Below, piece after piece: positions 1 through 8,655 of a stretch of DNA of 64,000 bases (position 1 is the first letter of the stretch; each line of letters begins with the position of its first letter). The translations under genes were made by a program, and so were the position numbers. The stretch is from Candidatus Blautia faecipullorum (GTDB lineage Bacteria > Bacillota > Clostridia > Lachnospirales > Lachnospiraceae), in NCBI GenBank assembly GCA_019115125.1, contig DXEG01000003.1:30907-94906 (forward strand). The letters are read 5' to 3'. Below the pieces are notes generated by a model that did not search any database, had not been told where the DNA came from, and worked only from the letters and a program-made list of their open reading frames with translations.

Positions 1-171
1 ACAGGCAAGAATACCCTGCCGCTGGCGCAGTTAAACTTCCAGACACAGTTCGGTACCAATTACAATCTGGCGTTCGCATCTTACCTGTTGGCGCTGATCC
101 CGATCCTGATCTTCTATCTGGTTTGCCAGAAGCAGATCCTGAACGGTGTTGTAAACGGTGCTGTAAAGTAA
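1..171 (+). CDS. Carbohydrate ABC transporter permease, C-terminal end (partial)
   Basis: The first 56 codons in frame 1 run to a TAA at 169-171 and have no start inside the window, so this is the 3' end of a gene. The visible residues include one hydrophobic segment (about residues 24-43, ending IPILIFYLVCQ) followed by a short basic tail with the sequence QKQILNGVVNGAVK. A final helix followed by 'Q..I..G...GAVK' is the usual ending of MalG/MsmG-type sugar permeases, which form one half of the membrane channel of CUT1 ABC importers. An alpha-galactosidase gene follows 99 nt downstream, so raffinose, melibiose or another alpha-galactoside is the likely substrate. The family call rests on the C-terminus and on this neighbour only. 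Confidence 0.7.
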   Translation, partial: TGKNTLPLAQLNFQTQFGTNYNLAFASYLLALIPILIFYLVCQKQILNGVVNGAVK

Positions 172-207
172 ATAGTGTAACCGGCGTGCGTATGCAGGTG
201 AATAGAC

Positions 208-243
208 AGGACATCAGGGCAGAATATTCTGCTCTGGTGTCCT
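208..243 (+). other. Intercistronic hairpin between permease and alpha-galactosidase
   Basis: A 17-bp imperfect inverted repeat (arms 208-224 and 227-243, two G-U pairs in RNA) lies in the 99-nt gap. It has no T-run on its 3' side, so it is less likely a terminator than a hairpin that protects or delimits the upstream transporter message, a common arrangement in sugar operons. Confidence 0.55.
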
Positions 244-270
244 GATAATACAGTTTAAAAGGAGAAGACG

Positions 271-2466
271 ATGTCAATAGTACTGAATGAAGGAAGATCC
301 TTGTTTACACTGTGTACGAAGACCAGTATGTACCAGATGAAGGCGGACGATTACGGAGTCCTGCTTCATACCTACTATGGAAAGAAAACGGAAATTATGG
401 ATTATTCCTACCTGATACAGAGAAGAGATCACGGATTCTCAGGGAATCCTTATCAGGCGGGAAACGACAGAACCTATTCACTGGATACCCTGCCACAGGA
501 GTATTCCTGCTTCGGAAGCGGGGATTACCGCCAGAGCGCACTGTCGGTAAAGTATCAGACAGGGGCGATGGCTCTGGAGCTGCGCTACAAAGGATATGAG
601 CTTCTGGAAGGGAAGTATGAGATTCCGGGGCTTCCCGCTATCTACGCTATGGATGGAAACCGGGCGGATACCCTTGTGATCACCATGAAGGACGACGTGG
701 AAAATGTGTGTGTAAAACTGTACTATGGTGTGATGGAAGACCTGGATGTGATCACAAGAGCTGTCTGTGTGGAAAACCGCGGCGACGCGCCTGTATTTCT
801 GGAACGCGTCATGTCGCTGTGTCTCGACAAATCCTACGGTGATTTTGACTGGATCACCTTTTATGGAAAACATGAGATGGAGCGCCAGCTTTCCAGGACG
901 CCTGTTCATCACGGTATTCAGGCGGTGGGAAGTCTCCGGGGAACCTCCAGCCATCAATATAATCCCTTTGTGATGCTGGCAGACGGAGGTACCTCCGAAA
1001 CCCAGGGTGATTGTTATGGATTTTCGCTTCTTTACAGCGGGAATTTCCTCGCGGAGGCAGAGCAGGATCAGTTTAATCAGACAAGAGTGCTGATGGGAAT
1101 CCATCCGGAAAACTTTTCATATAAGCTGGAGCCGGGTGAGAGTTTCTGGACTCCGGAAGCGGCGATGGTGTACAGCGATGGCGGATTTGAAAAGCTGTCC
1201 CATATCTATCACAGAGCATTCCGCAGCAATCTCTGCAGGGGCAGATTCAAACATGCCAGAAGGCCTGTCCTTATGAATAACTGGGAAGGAACATATTTTG
1301 ACTTCACAGGAGAAAAGCTCCTGGGTATGGCGGAAAAAGCCGCGGATCTGGGAGTGGAGCTTTTTGTCATGGACGACGGATGGTTCGGAGAAAGAAATAC
1401 GGACAACAGCGGTCTGGGAGACTGGCATGTAAATGAAGAAAAGCTCGGATGTACGCTGGCAGAGCTTTCGGACAGGATTCATGATCTGGGACTGAAATTC
1501 GGTATCTGGTACGAGCCGGAGGGGATTTCTGAGGACAGCCGTCTGTACAGAGAGCATCCGGACTGGGTTCTCCGTGTTCCGGGGCGTGATCCTATGAGGG
1601 GAAGATATCAGCTTGTGCTGGATTTTTCCAGGGAAGATGTGCGCAATGCTATTTTTGACCAGATGAGCAGAGTTCTGGATAAGGTGAAGGTGGATTATCT
1701 GAAGTGGGATTTCAACCGCAGTATCAGCGATGTTTATTCCTCCCAGCTTCCGCCGGAGCGCCAGGGAGAGGTTCCTCACCGTTATGTGCTGGGGCTGTAT
1801 GAGTTTCTGGAACGTCTTGGAAAACGCTATCCCGACATGCTTCTTGAGGGCTGCAGCGGAGGCGGCGGAAGGTTTGACGCAGGAATGCTTTATTATACGC
1901 CGCAGATCTGGTGCAGTGACGATACCGACGCCATTGAGCGTCTGGAGATCCAGTACGGGACTTCTTTTTCCTATCCTGTTTCCACTATGGGGGCTCATGT
2001 TTCCGCATGCCCCAATCATCAGACAGGAAGATCTACACCACTGAGTACGAGAGCGGTGGTGGCAATGGCCGGTACCTTCGGCTATGAGCTGGATCCGGGA
2101 AAGCTCTCAGAAGAGGAAAAAGCAGAAGTGCGGGAGCAGATCGCAGTCTTCAAAAAATATTACGAGCTGATCCAGGATGGCGATTATTTCCGTCTTACGG
2201 ATCCTGCCAGAGACGAGCACTACGCGGCCTGGGAATTTGCCGGGAAGGACGGCGGAGAGGCGCTTCTCTGCGTTGTGGCTTCCAAGGTGCGGACCAACGA
2301 CCCGCCGTCAAGGCTGCTTCTGCGAGGCCTGAAGGAGGAGGCTGTCTATGAGATGGACGGGAAGGAATATCCGGGCGGAGCTCTGATGTACGGTGGATAT
2401 CCTCTGCCGGAAGCGAAGGAAGAGTATCAGAGCTGGATGTTCCATTTTCGCATGAAAGAGAAATAA
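271..2466 (+). CDS. Alpha-galactosidase, glycoside hydrolase family 36
   Basis: 731 residues, the typical length of clostridial and bacillar GH36 enzymes, which hydrolyse terminal alpha-1,6-galactose from melibiose, raffinose and stachyose. The retaining catalytic pair is visible: the nucleophile Asp480 in YLKWDFNR and the acid/base Asp550 in CSDDTDAIER, 70 residues apart as in the characterised AgaA enzymes. The Gly-rich segment EGCSGGGGRFD just before the acid/base is also family-typical. There is no signal peptide, so it acts in the cytoplasm on imported oligosaccharide. The start is ATG 271 with AAAGGAG at about 257-263. It follows the ABC permease gene, consistent with an alpha-galactoside uptake and hydrolysis operon, and is closed by a strong terminator 24 nt after the stop. 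Confidence 0.95.
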   Translation: MSIVLNEGRSLFTLCTKTSMYQMKADDYGVLLHTYYGKKTEIMDYSYLIQRRDHGFSGNPYQAGNDRTYSLDTLPQEYSCFGSGDYRQSALSVKYQTGAMALELRYKGYELLEGKYEIPGLPAIYAMDGNRADTLVITMKDDVENVCVKLYYGVMEDLDVITRAVCVENRGDAPVFLERVMSLCLDKSYGDFDWITFYGKHEMERQLSRTPVHHGIQAVGSLRGTSSHQYNPFVMLADGGTSETQGDCYGFSLLYSGNFLAEAEQDQFNQTRVLMGIHPENFSYKLEPGESFWTPEAAMVYSDGGFEKLSHIYHRAFRSNLCRGRFKHARRPVLMNNWEGTYFDFTGEKLLGMAEKAADLGVELFVMDDGWFGERNTDNSGLGDWHVNEEKLGCTLAELSDRIHDLGLKFGIWYEPEGISEDSRLYREHPDWVLRVPGRDPMRGRYQLVLDFSREDVRNAIFDQMSRVLDKVKVDYLKWDFNRSISDVYSSQLPPERQGEVPHRYVLGLYEFLERLGKRYPDMLLEGCSGGGGRFDAGMLYYTPQIWCSDDTDAIERLEIQYGTSFSYPVSTMGAHVSACPNHQTGRSTPLSTRAVVAMAGTFGYELDPGKLSEEEKAEVREQIAVFKKYYELIQDGDYFRLTDPARDEHYAAWEFAGKDGGEALLCVVASKVRTNDPPSRLLLRGLKEEAVYEMDGKEYPGGALMYGGYPLPEAKEEYQSWMFHFRMKEK

Positions 2467-2489
2467 CAAATATTTTTTATCAGCATTTT

Positions 2490-2530
2490 AAGGCTGCTTC
2501 CGCCCCCGGTACGGGCGGGGCGGCCTTTTC
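2490..2530 (+). terminator. Rho-independent terminator of the alpha-galactosidase operon
   Basis: Outer stem AAGGCTGC (2490-2497) with GCGGCCTT (2520-2527, one G-U), inner stem CCGCCC (2500-2505) with GGGCGG (2513-2518), followed by a T-rich run. Confidence 0.85.
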
Positions 2531-2544
2531 TGGTTTTTGCTCTC

Positions 2545-2573
2545 TTGTAAGAACGCATGTTTTTATGTATAAT
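2545..2573 (+). promoter_or_regulatory. Sigma-A promoter upstream of the structured element
   Basis: TTGTAA (2545-2550), 17 nt, TATAAT (2568-2573). The -10 is a perfect consensus, so transcription would begin near 2580, exactly at the GGGTC that opens the first hairpin of the element below. It may also serve the helicase gene at 2828. Confidence 0.6.
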
Positions 2574-2741
2574 GATGCCAGGGTCAAAAGGTCTGAACCC
2601 GTATGAGCTTGCTCATATAAGGGTGGAAGACCTTGGGACCCGCCACGATATAAGCATAAAAGCGGGATGGATATCCCGTGATATGCGAATATTGGGCAGG
2701 ATTGTGAGTGTGCTCGGCACGGAACAATCCGTATGCATCAT
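2572..2741 (+). ncRNA. Candidate structured RNA element (unassigned)
   Basis: The 240 nt between promoter and helicase have little coding look but fold extensively. Hairpin P2 is three nested stems with small purine-rich internal loops: GGGTC/GACCC (2581-2585, 2637-2641), AAGGTCT/AGACCTT (2588-2594, 2628-2634), ACCC/GGGT (2597-2600, 2621-2624), capped by TATGAG-CTTG-CTCATA (2602-2617). P3 is GCATA/TATGC (2654-2658, 2682-2686) enclosing CGGGAT-GGAT-ATCCCG (2663-2678). P4 is GGATTGT/ACAATCC (2699-2705, 2724-2730) enclosing GTGC-TCG-GCAC. ATGATGC/GCATCAT (2572-2578, 2735-2741) could close all three into a junction, though its 5' arm overlaps the -10. The 13-mer TAATGATGCCAGG occurs at 2570 and again at 2764, flanking the element. 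I do not recognise it as a known RNA family; a mobile or repetitive element is possible. Confidence 0.5.
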
Positions 2742-2827
2742 AGTTTTGTAAATCAATATTATGTAATGATGCCAGGTACGGAAATAAGCAGGCCGGTTCA
2801 GACAGGCCTTATGAGAACGGAGAGAAT

Positions 2828-5059
2828 ATGAGTATATACGAAACATTGAACGACATGCAGAGGGAGGCTGTTTACCATACAGAAGGTCCTCTTTTGATCC
2901 TTGCGGGCGCAGGCTCGGGCAAGACCAGAGTGCTGACTCACAGGATCGCCTATCTTATCGCGGAAAAAGGCGTAAGACCTTGGAATATCCTTGCGATCAC
3001 CTTTACCAACAAGGCGGCGCAGGAGATGCGCGAGAGGGTGGATCAGATCGTGGGGAGCGACGCCGGAAGTGTCTGGGTTTCCACCTTCCATTCCACCTGT
3101 GTGAGGATTTTGAGAAGGCATATCGACCGTCTGGGCTATGACAATAATTTTACGATTTATGATACGGACGACCAGAAGACCCTGATGAAGGACGTCTGCC
3201 GCAGGCTGAATGTGGATACGAAGCAGTATAAGGAGCGCGCCCTGCTGGCGGCCATTTCCCACGCGAAGGACGAGCTGGTCACGCCGGATGAGATGGAGCT
3301 GAACGCGGGCGGAGATTTCCGGGGAAAAAAAGTCGCGGAGATTTACCGGGAATACCAGGCGTCACTGAGGAGGAATAACGCTCTTGATTTTGACGACCTC
3401 ATTGTCAAAACAGTAGAGCTGTTCCAGCACTGCGGGGAGGTGCTGGAATCTTATCAGGAAAGGTTCCGCTATATTATGGTGGACGAGTATCAGGATACCA
3501 ACACGGCGCAGTTTAAGTTTGTAAGCCTTCTGGCCTCCAAATATGAAAATCTTTGTGTGGTGGGCGACGACGATCAGTCGATTTATAAATTCCGCGGAGC
3601 CAATATCGGAAATATCCTTGGATTTGAGAGAGTATTTCCTGACGCCAGGGTGATCCGTCTGGAACAGAATTACCGGTCTACCCAGAATATTCTGGACGCG
3701 GCCAATGAGGTGATCGCGAATAATACGGAGAGAAAGCCCAAGAGACTGTGGACGGAAAATCCTCAGGGAGAACTGATCCATTTCCGGCAGTTTATGAACG
3801 GCTTTGAGGAAGCGGAATATGTGGTGGGAGATATTGCGAAGGGCAGGAGGGAAGGAAGACTCCGTTTCCGCGACTGCGCGATTCTTTACCGGACAAACGC
3901 CCAGTCCCGCCTTTTTGAGGAAAAATGTCTGCTGGCAAATATCCCCTATAAGATCGTAGGCGGAGTAAACTTTTACGCCAGAAAAGAGATCAAGGACCTC
4001 TTAAGCTACATGAAAACAGTGGACAATGCCGCGGACGATCTTGCGGTGCGCCGTATTCTCAACGTGCCCAGAAGGGGAATCGGAGCTACCACCATTTCCC
4101 GGGTACAGGATTACGCGGATCGTATGCAGATCAGCTTCTATGACGCGCTCCGCGTGGCGGAGGAAATTCCGTCTATCGGCCGGGCCGCCTCCAAGATCGA
4201 CGGCTTTGTTACCTTTATCCAGTCGTTGAAGAGCAAGGCCCAGTCCTATACGGTGGAGGAGCTTCTCGAGGAGATCATTGATCTGACAGGATATGTGGAC
4301 GAGCTGAAAGCGGAGGATACCGAGGAGTCCAGAGCGCGGATCGAGAATATTGACGAGCTGATCTCCAAGACGGTTTCCTATCAGGAGGCTATGGCCGCGG
4401 AGGGAAGAGAAGCCTCTCTTTCCGGATTTCTGGAAGAGATCGCCCTGATCGCGGATATTGATACAGTGGATCCCGGTCAGGATTATGTGCTCCTGATGAC
4501 TCTTCACAGCGCCAAGGGACTGGAGTTCCCTTATGTATATATGGCGGGTATGGAGGACGGCGTATTCCCCAGCAGCATGTGTATCTTTTCGGCTGATCTC
4601 TCGGATATGGAAGAGGAGAGGCGGCTGTGCTACGTGGGGATCACAAGAGCCATGAAGGAGCTGACGCTTACCTGCGCCCAGCAGAGGATGATCCGGGGAG
4701 AAACGCAGTATAACCGGGTTTCCCGGTTTGTCCGTGAGATTCCCCGGGAGCTTGTAGAGCTGGGACATACCATTCAGGAGCATAAGCCGAAAATGCCGGA
4801 AGTATCTTCGGGCAGAAGCAGTTATATGCAGATGAAGGCTGCGTTCCAGACAAAGGCTTTTCAGCCCCAGAATTTTAAGGTCTCCAAGGCGGAATCCCTG
4901 GATTACGGTGTAGGAGACACTGTGCGCCATATAAAATTCGGCGTGGGGATCGTAAAGAATATCGTCGAGGGCGGCAGAGACTATGAGGTTACGGTAGACT
5001 TTGACAGAGCGGGTACGAAAAAAATGTTCGCGGGCTTCGCAAAATTGAAGAAAATCTAA
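2828..5059 (+). CDS. pcrA: ATP-dependent DNA helicase, PcrA/UvrD type (SF1)
   Basis: 743 residues, normal for Gram-positive PcrA, the 3'-5' helicase that acts in nucleotide excision repair, clears recombinase from DNA and helps rolling-circle replication. Visible SF1 motifs in order: Walker A GAGSGKT (27-33), motif Ia around TFTNKAA, Walker B DEYQD (219-223), motif III GDDDQSIYKFRGA, motif IV LEQNYRST, motif V TLHSAKGLEF and motif VI VGITRA. The C-terminal 60 residues (YGVGDTVRHIKFGVGIV...) form the small Tudor-like domain of PcrA that contacts RNA polymerase. The start at ATG 2828 is preceded by GGAGAG. The gene is probably monocistronic or loosely linked to the small membrane protein downstream. 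Confidence 0.95.
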   Translation: MSIYETLNDMQREAVYHTEGPLLILAGAGSGKTRVLTHRIAYLIAEKGVRPWNILAITFTNKAAQEMRERVDQIVGSDAGSVWVSTFHSTCVRILRRHIDRLGYDNNFTIYDTDDQKTLMKDVCRRLNVDTKQYKERALLAAISHAKDELVTPDEMELNAGGDFRGKKVAEIYREYQASLRRNNALDFDDLIVKTVELFQHCGEVLESYQERFRYIMVDEYQDTNTAQFKFVSLLASKYENLCVVGDDDQSIYKFRGANIGNILGFERVFPDARVIRLEQNYRSTQNILDAANEVIANNTERKPKRLWTENPQGELIHFRQFMNGFEEAEYVVGDIAKGRREGRLRFRDCAILYRTNAQSRLFEEKCLLANIPYKIVGGVNFYARKEIKDLLSYMKTVDNAADDLAVRRILNVPRRGIGATTISRVQDYADRMQISFYDALRVAEEIPSIGRAASKIDGFVTFIQSLKSKAQSYTVEELLEEIIDLTGYVDELKAEDTEESRARIENIDELISKTVSYQEAMAAEGREASLSGFLEEIALIADIDTVDPGQDYVLLMTLHSAKGLEFPYVYMAGMEDGVFPSSMCIFSADLSDMEEERRLCYVGITRAMKELTLTCAQQRMIRGETQYNRVSRFVREIPRELVELGHTIQEHKPKMPEVSSGRSSYMQMKAAFQTKAFQPQNFKVSKAESLDYGVGDTVRHIKFGVGIVKNIVEGGRDYEVTVDFDRAGTKKMFAGFAKLKKI

Positions 5060-5235
5060 AATTTTAGATAATTTATGGTAAAATGCAAGGGATAGTGGTA
5101 TACTATAACTTACAAGAAAATGAGCGCAGGCGGCATGAGATATGAGATGTCCCTGATATCAGACAGAAGACAGATCAGCGGAAAATGTCTGGCTCAGAGT
5201 ACGGCAGTGTGGATGCCGGGAAGAATGAAGAGAGG

Positions 5236-5475
5236 ATGGTACGCACTATGAATATGAATGCAAAAATCGAAGAATTATTGGCGGTTTTAAAGAAAAAGGA
5301 AGATGAAAAGCAGAAAAATACAGTCCTCTGGGTACTGGCGATCATTGGTACTGTCGCGGCAGTGACCGGAATTGCATTTGCTGTATATCGTTTCTTTGCT
5401 CCGGATTATTTGGAAGATTTTGAAGAGGATTTCGACGATGACTTCGATGATTACTTTGAAGACGAGGAAGAATAA
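5236..5475 (+). CDS. Small membrane protein with acidic C-terminal tail
   Basis: About 79 residues from ATG 5236 (ATG 5248 is an equally possible start; the longer in-frame form from 5185 lacks a good ribosome site). Layout: a Lys/Glu-rich amphipathic N-terminus (KIEELLAVLKKKEDEKQ), one transmembrane helix (VLWVLAIIGTVAAVTGIAFAVY) and a tail of about 25 residues made almost only of Asp, Glu, Phe and Tyr. The basic side suggests the N-terminus is cytoplasmic. Short proteins of this form are common in Lachnospiraceae next to pcrA or rRNA methylase genes, but no function is known to me. A TATACT -10-like hexamer lies at 5099-5104. Confidence 0.7.
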   Translation: MVRTMNMNAKIEELLAVLKKKEDEKQKNTVLWVLAIIGTVAAVTGIAFAVYRFFAPDYLEDFEEDFDDDFDDYFEDEEE

Positions 5476-5487
5476 AGCATGGATCAG

Positions 5488-5515
5488 CGGCTCCGGTTCC
5501 TACCGGGGCTGTTTT
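5488..5515 (+). terminator. Rho-independent terminator after the small membrane protein
   Basis: Stem CGGCTCCGG (5488-5496) with CCGGGGCTG (5503-5511, two G-U pairs), loop TTCCTA, then TTTTAATT. Confidence 0.65.
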
Positions 5516-5635
5516 AATTAAGACATTCAGAAGCTGTCTGGAATTCAGGCGGCTGTTTTCTAAGACACAGCCCGGAAATGTTCGTGGCTTACATACCGGC
5601 GCTGGCCGGCAAAAAAATATAGGAACAGGTGAAGA

Positions 5636-7036
5636 ATGAAAAAAGGCGAGATATATGAAGGAATAATTGAAAAAATAGATTTTCCCAATAAGGGATATGT
5701 AAATGTGGAGGATCAGAAGGTACTGGTTAAGAACGGTATTCCCGGCCAGAAGGTCCGATTTGTGATTCAGAAGAAACGGTCGGGAAGAGCGCAGGGCCGT
5801 ATTCTGGAGGTGTTGGAGAAGTCCCCTCTTGAGACACGGGAGCCTCTGTGCGGCTCTTTTCCCCAATGCGGAGGCTGCATGTACCAGACCATGTCTTATG
5901 AGTCACAGCTTGAGATGAAGGAGCGGCAGATCCGGGAGCTTCTGGAGCCGGTGCTTCTTCAGGGCGGCCAGAGGGACGAAGAAGGAAAGGCGGATTATAT
6001 CTGGGAAGGGATCAAGGGAAGTCCGGAAGAGTTCGGATACAGGAACAAGATGGAATTCTCATTCGGAGATGAATACAAGGACGGTCCGCTTTCTCTTGGG
6101 CTTCACAAGAAGGGCAGTACTTATGACGTACTGAATACAGACGACTGCAGGCTGGTGCATAAGGATATGACGGATATCCTGGTCTGCGTGCGGGATTATT
6201 TCCGGGAGAAAAAGGTACCCTACTACAAAAAAATGCAGCACACAGGGTATTTGCGCCATCTTCTTCTGCGCAGAGGCGTGACGACAGGAGAGATCCTGGT
6301 ACATATTGTCACCACAAGCCAGGAGGAACATGATCTGGAGCCCCTGAAGGAACGGCTCCTGAGCCTGAAGCTGGAGGGGGAGATCACGGGCGTCATGCAT
6401 ATGATCAATGACTCTCTTTCTGATGTGGTAAAAAGTGACGAGACGAAAATTCTCTATGGCAGGGACTGGTTTTATGAGAAACTGCTGGGACTGCGGTTCC
6501 GGATCAGCACCTTTTCTTTTTTTCAGCCTAATTCCCTGGCGGCGGAGGTTCTGTATTCTATTGTGCGGGAATATATTGGAGAGACACGAGGCAGAGTGGT
6601 TTTTGACCTGTACAGCGGAACCGGGACCATCGCTCAGCTTTTGGCCCCTGTGGCCAAAGAGGTCGTTGGAGTGGAGATCGTAGAGGAGGCAGTCGCGGCG
6701 GCCCGGGAAAATGCCGCGCTGAACGGGCTTGCGAACTGCAGGTTCGTGGCGGGGGACGTCCTGAAAACTTTGGATGAGCTGGAGGAAAAGCCGGATGTGA
6801 TTGTTCTGGACCCTCCCCGGGAAGGAATCCACCCGAAAGCCCTCCCAAAGATACTTTCCTATGGAGTGGACCGGATCGTTTACGTCTCCTGCAAGGCTAC
6901 CAGCCTGGCAAGAGATCTGGAGACCTTTCTGGAGGCCGGTTATGTGATGGAGAGGGCCTGCTGCGTAGATCAGTTCTGCGAAACCGTGTGGGTGGAGACG
7001 GTGTGCGTTCTTCGAAAGAAAGAACGGAAAATCTAA
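5636..7036 (+). CDS. rlmD: 23S rRNA (uracil-C5)-methyltransferase, RlmD/RlmCD type
   Basis: 466 residues. An N-terminal TRAM (OB-fold) RNA-binding domain (about 1-60) is followed by the four-cysteine iron-sulfur site: Cys72, Cys78, Cys81 (LCGSFPQCGGC) and Cys171 (DDCRLV). The C-terminal Rossmann domain has the SAM motif FDLYSGTGTIAQ, the catalytic-loop motif LDPPREG and the nucleophile Cys419 in VYVSCKA. This family methylates C5 of U1939 (RlmD) or of U747 and U1939 (RlmCD) in 23S rRNA; which site is used here cannot be told from sequence, nor can the tRNA-methylating TrmA-like activity of some relatives be excluded. The start at ATG 5636 is preceded by AGGTGAAG. Confidence 0.9.
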   Translation: MKKGEIYEGIIEKIDFPNKGYVNVEDQKVLVKNGIPGQKVRFVIQKKRSGRAQGRILEVLEKSPLETREPLCGSFPQCGGCMYQTMSYESQLEMKERQIRELLEPVLLQGGQRDEEGKADYIWEGIKGSPEEFGYRNKMEFSFGDEYKDGPLSLGLHKKGSTYDVLNTDDCRLVHKDMTDILVCVRDYFREKKVPYYKKMQHTGYLRHLLLRRGVTTGEILVHIVTTSQEEHDLEPLKERLLSLKLEGEITGVMHMINDSLSDVVKSDETKILYGRDWFYEKLLGLRFRISTFSFFQPNSLAAEVLYSIVREYIGETRGRVVFDLYSGTGTIAQLLAPVAKEVVGVEIVEEAVAAARENAALNGLANCRFVAGDVLKTLDELEEKPDVIVLDPPREGIHPKALPKILSYGVDRIVYVSCKATSLARDLETFLEAGYVMERACCVDQFCETVWVETVCVLRKKERKI

Positions 7037-7135
7037 ATGTGATACTTGTATGAAATTCACTGCAAATTTGATACAGAGGGGGAGAGTATTGGGGACGGAA
7101 AAATGGAGTAGATTTTGACATCATGGAGGAGTAAA

Positions 7136-8197
7136 GTGGAGCGAAAGAAAAAATTTATTGTAAATGTTGTGTTTTATGCATTGATCCTTGTTCTTTTGTG
7201 GGTGGGATTTAAGTATCTGGTGACCCCTATGGTGCCGTTTATCATCGCGTTTTTTGTGGCGGCGCTGATTCAGATCCCTATCAGAAAATTCAAAGTACCC
7301 CCTGAAAAGAAGAAGCTGGTGTCAATTATTTTTTGTGTGATTTTTTACGGCATCCTGTTTCTGCTGGCGGCCTGGGCCGGTCTGAAGCTCCTGGACGGCC
7401 TGGAAAACCTGATCCGGAGAGTTCCCTATCTTTATGACACTACCATTGTGCCGGTGTTTGAGACAATCTCTGAGTATCTGGAAGAATCTATGGACAATGT
7501 ACATCCTTCTGTGGCAAAAACCATCGAAAATTCCTTTAATCAGATGACGAACAATCTGGGAAGCTATGTATCCAGCTTCTCAGTAAAGGTAGTGCAGATC
7601 CTTTCCGGCGGACTCAGCGGGATCCCGGGATTTGTGATCAAGCTGGTTATCACCGTGGTGGCCACCTTCTTTTTCGCGGGAGATTATGAGGGAATCCTGG
7701 CTTTCTTTAAGAAGTTTCTGACGCCGAAGCAGGAAACGCTTGTCCGCAAGGCAAAATCCTATGTGCAGAATGTTCTGTTTATTTATCTGAGATCCTATAC
7801 GTTGCTTTTTCTGATCACCTTCGGAGAGCTTTGTCTGGGACTTCTGATTCTTGGCATGCCCTACCCGGTGCTTCTGGCCCTGGGGATCGCGGTTTTTGAT
7901 ATCCTGCCGGTTCTGGGAACCGGCGGTATCCTTCTTCCCTGGGCGGCCATTCTGGTGATCATGAAGAGTCACGGACTTGCCTTCGGCATCCTTCTTCTTT
8001 ATCTGGTGATTCTGGTGGTCAGGAATATGCTGGAGCCGAGGATCGTAGGGAAGCAGATCGGCCTGCATCCGCTGGCGACTCTCGCGGCCCTGTTCCTGGG
8101 GCTGAAGCTTCTGGGTCTGGTGGGTCTGGTGGCTTTTCCGGTGGCTCTTACGGTGCTGTTTAATTTCAGTAAGGAAGAGCTCAGGGATAAGCTGTAG
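7136..8197 (+). CDS. AI-2E family transporter (YdbI/TqsA/YhhT type permease)
   Basis: 353 residues from GTG 7136, which has GGAGGAG at 7125-7131; the longer in-frame reading from TTG 7115 would place that ribosome site inside the gene and is rejected. Seven or eight hydrophobic segments are visible: a pair near residues 10-50, one near 60-80, then a soluble stretch (about 85-165) and a dense C-terminal block with GILLLYLVILVVRNMLEPRIVGKQIGLHP cut by the typical 'P.IVG..IGLHPL' motif of PF01594. Members have been linked to AI-2 export, Na+/H+ antiport and sporulation (YtvI), so the substrate is open. It follows rlmD by about 100 nt. Confidence 0.85.
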   Translation: MERKKKFIVNVVFYALILVLLWVGFKYLVTPMVPFIIAFFVAALIQIPIRKFKVPPEKKKLVSIIFCVIFYGILFLLAAWAGLKLLDGLENLIRRVPYLYDTTIVPVFETISEYLEESMDNVHPSVAKTIENSFNQMTNNLGSYVSSFSVKVVQILSGGLSGIPGFVIKLVITVVATFFFAGDYEGILAFFKKFLTPKQETLVRKAKSYVQNVLFIYLRSYTLLFLITFGELCLGLLILGMPYPVLLALGIAVFDILPVLGTGGILLPWAAILVIMKSHGLAFGILLLYLVILVVRNMLEPRIVGKQIGLHPLATLAALFLGLKLLGLVGLVAFPVALTVLFNFSKEELRDKL

Positions 8198-8263
8198 GAG
8201 GAAACCGACGGTGCAAAAAAGAGAGGTCTATGATATGATAAACGGGAAAGGCGGAGACAGTGG

Positions 8264-8626
8264 ATGGCAGAAGAAAAAGAAATCCTGTGCTGTGATACAG
8301 AAGAAATTCATGAAGAACTTTTGAAAATTGTGAAGGATACTATGCCGGATGAGCTGGAGCTGGACGATCTGGCGGAGCTTTTTAAGGTTTTCGGAGATCC
8401 TACCAGGATCCGTATCCTTTTTATCCTTTTTGAGACAGAGGTATGCGTCTGCGATCTTGCGAAAGCCCTGAATATGACGCAGTCGGCAGTATCCCATCAG
8501 CTCAGGATACTGAAGCAGAGCAGACTGGTAAAAAACCGCAGGGAAGGAAAGTCTGTTTTCTATTCTCTGGCGGACAACCATGTGAGGACGATCATTGCCC
8601 AGGGCCGGGAGCATATCCTGGAATAA
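8264..8626 (+). CDS. ArsR/SmtB-family metal-responsive repressor, CadC-like
   Basis: 120 residues, a winged-helix dimer that leaves DNA on metal binding. The recognition helix region is MTQSAVSHQLRILKQSRLV. The alpha3N metal site of CadC-type sensors of Cd(II)/Pb(II)/Zn(II) is present: Cys61 and Cys63 in the ETEVCVCDL motif, with extra cysteines Cys9 and Cys10 in the N-terminal arm where CadC has its Cys7 and Cys11 ligands. No cadA-type ATPase follows; instead the gene is next to an XdhC-like protein. A repeated ATGAT motif (TATGATATGATA, 8229-8240) lies just upstream and could hold the promoter or an operator. Family certain, metal inferred. Confidence 0.9.
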   Translation: MAEEKEILCCDTEEIHEELLKIVKDTMPDELELDDLAELFKVFGDPTRIRILFILFETEVCVCDLAKALNMTQSAVSHQLRILKQSRLVKNRREGKSVFYSLADNHVRTIIAQGREHILE

Positions 8627-8655
8627 AACACAGAGAGAAAAAGAGGTGGAGAAGA

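Noticed and set aside
2557-2751. 64-aa reading frame upstream of the helicase
   Set aside because: It coincides with extensive hairpin pairing, begins inside the promoter, and has no ribosome site or protein-like composition.
8443-8655. N-terminal extension of the XdhC-like frame
   Set aside because: It overlaps arsR in another frame and has the Arg/Cys-rich look of out-of-frame translation.
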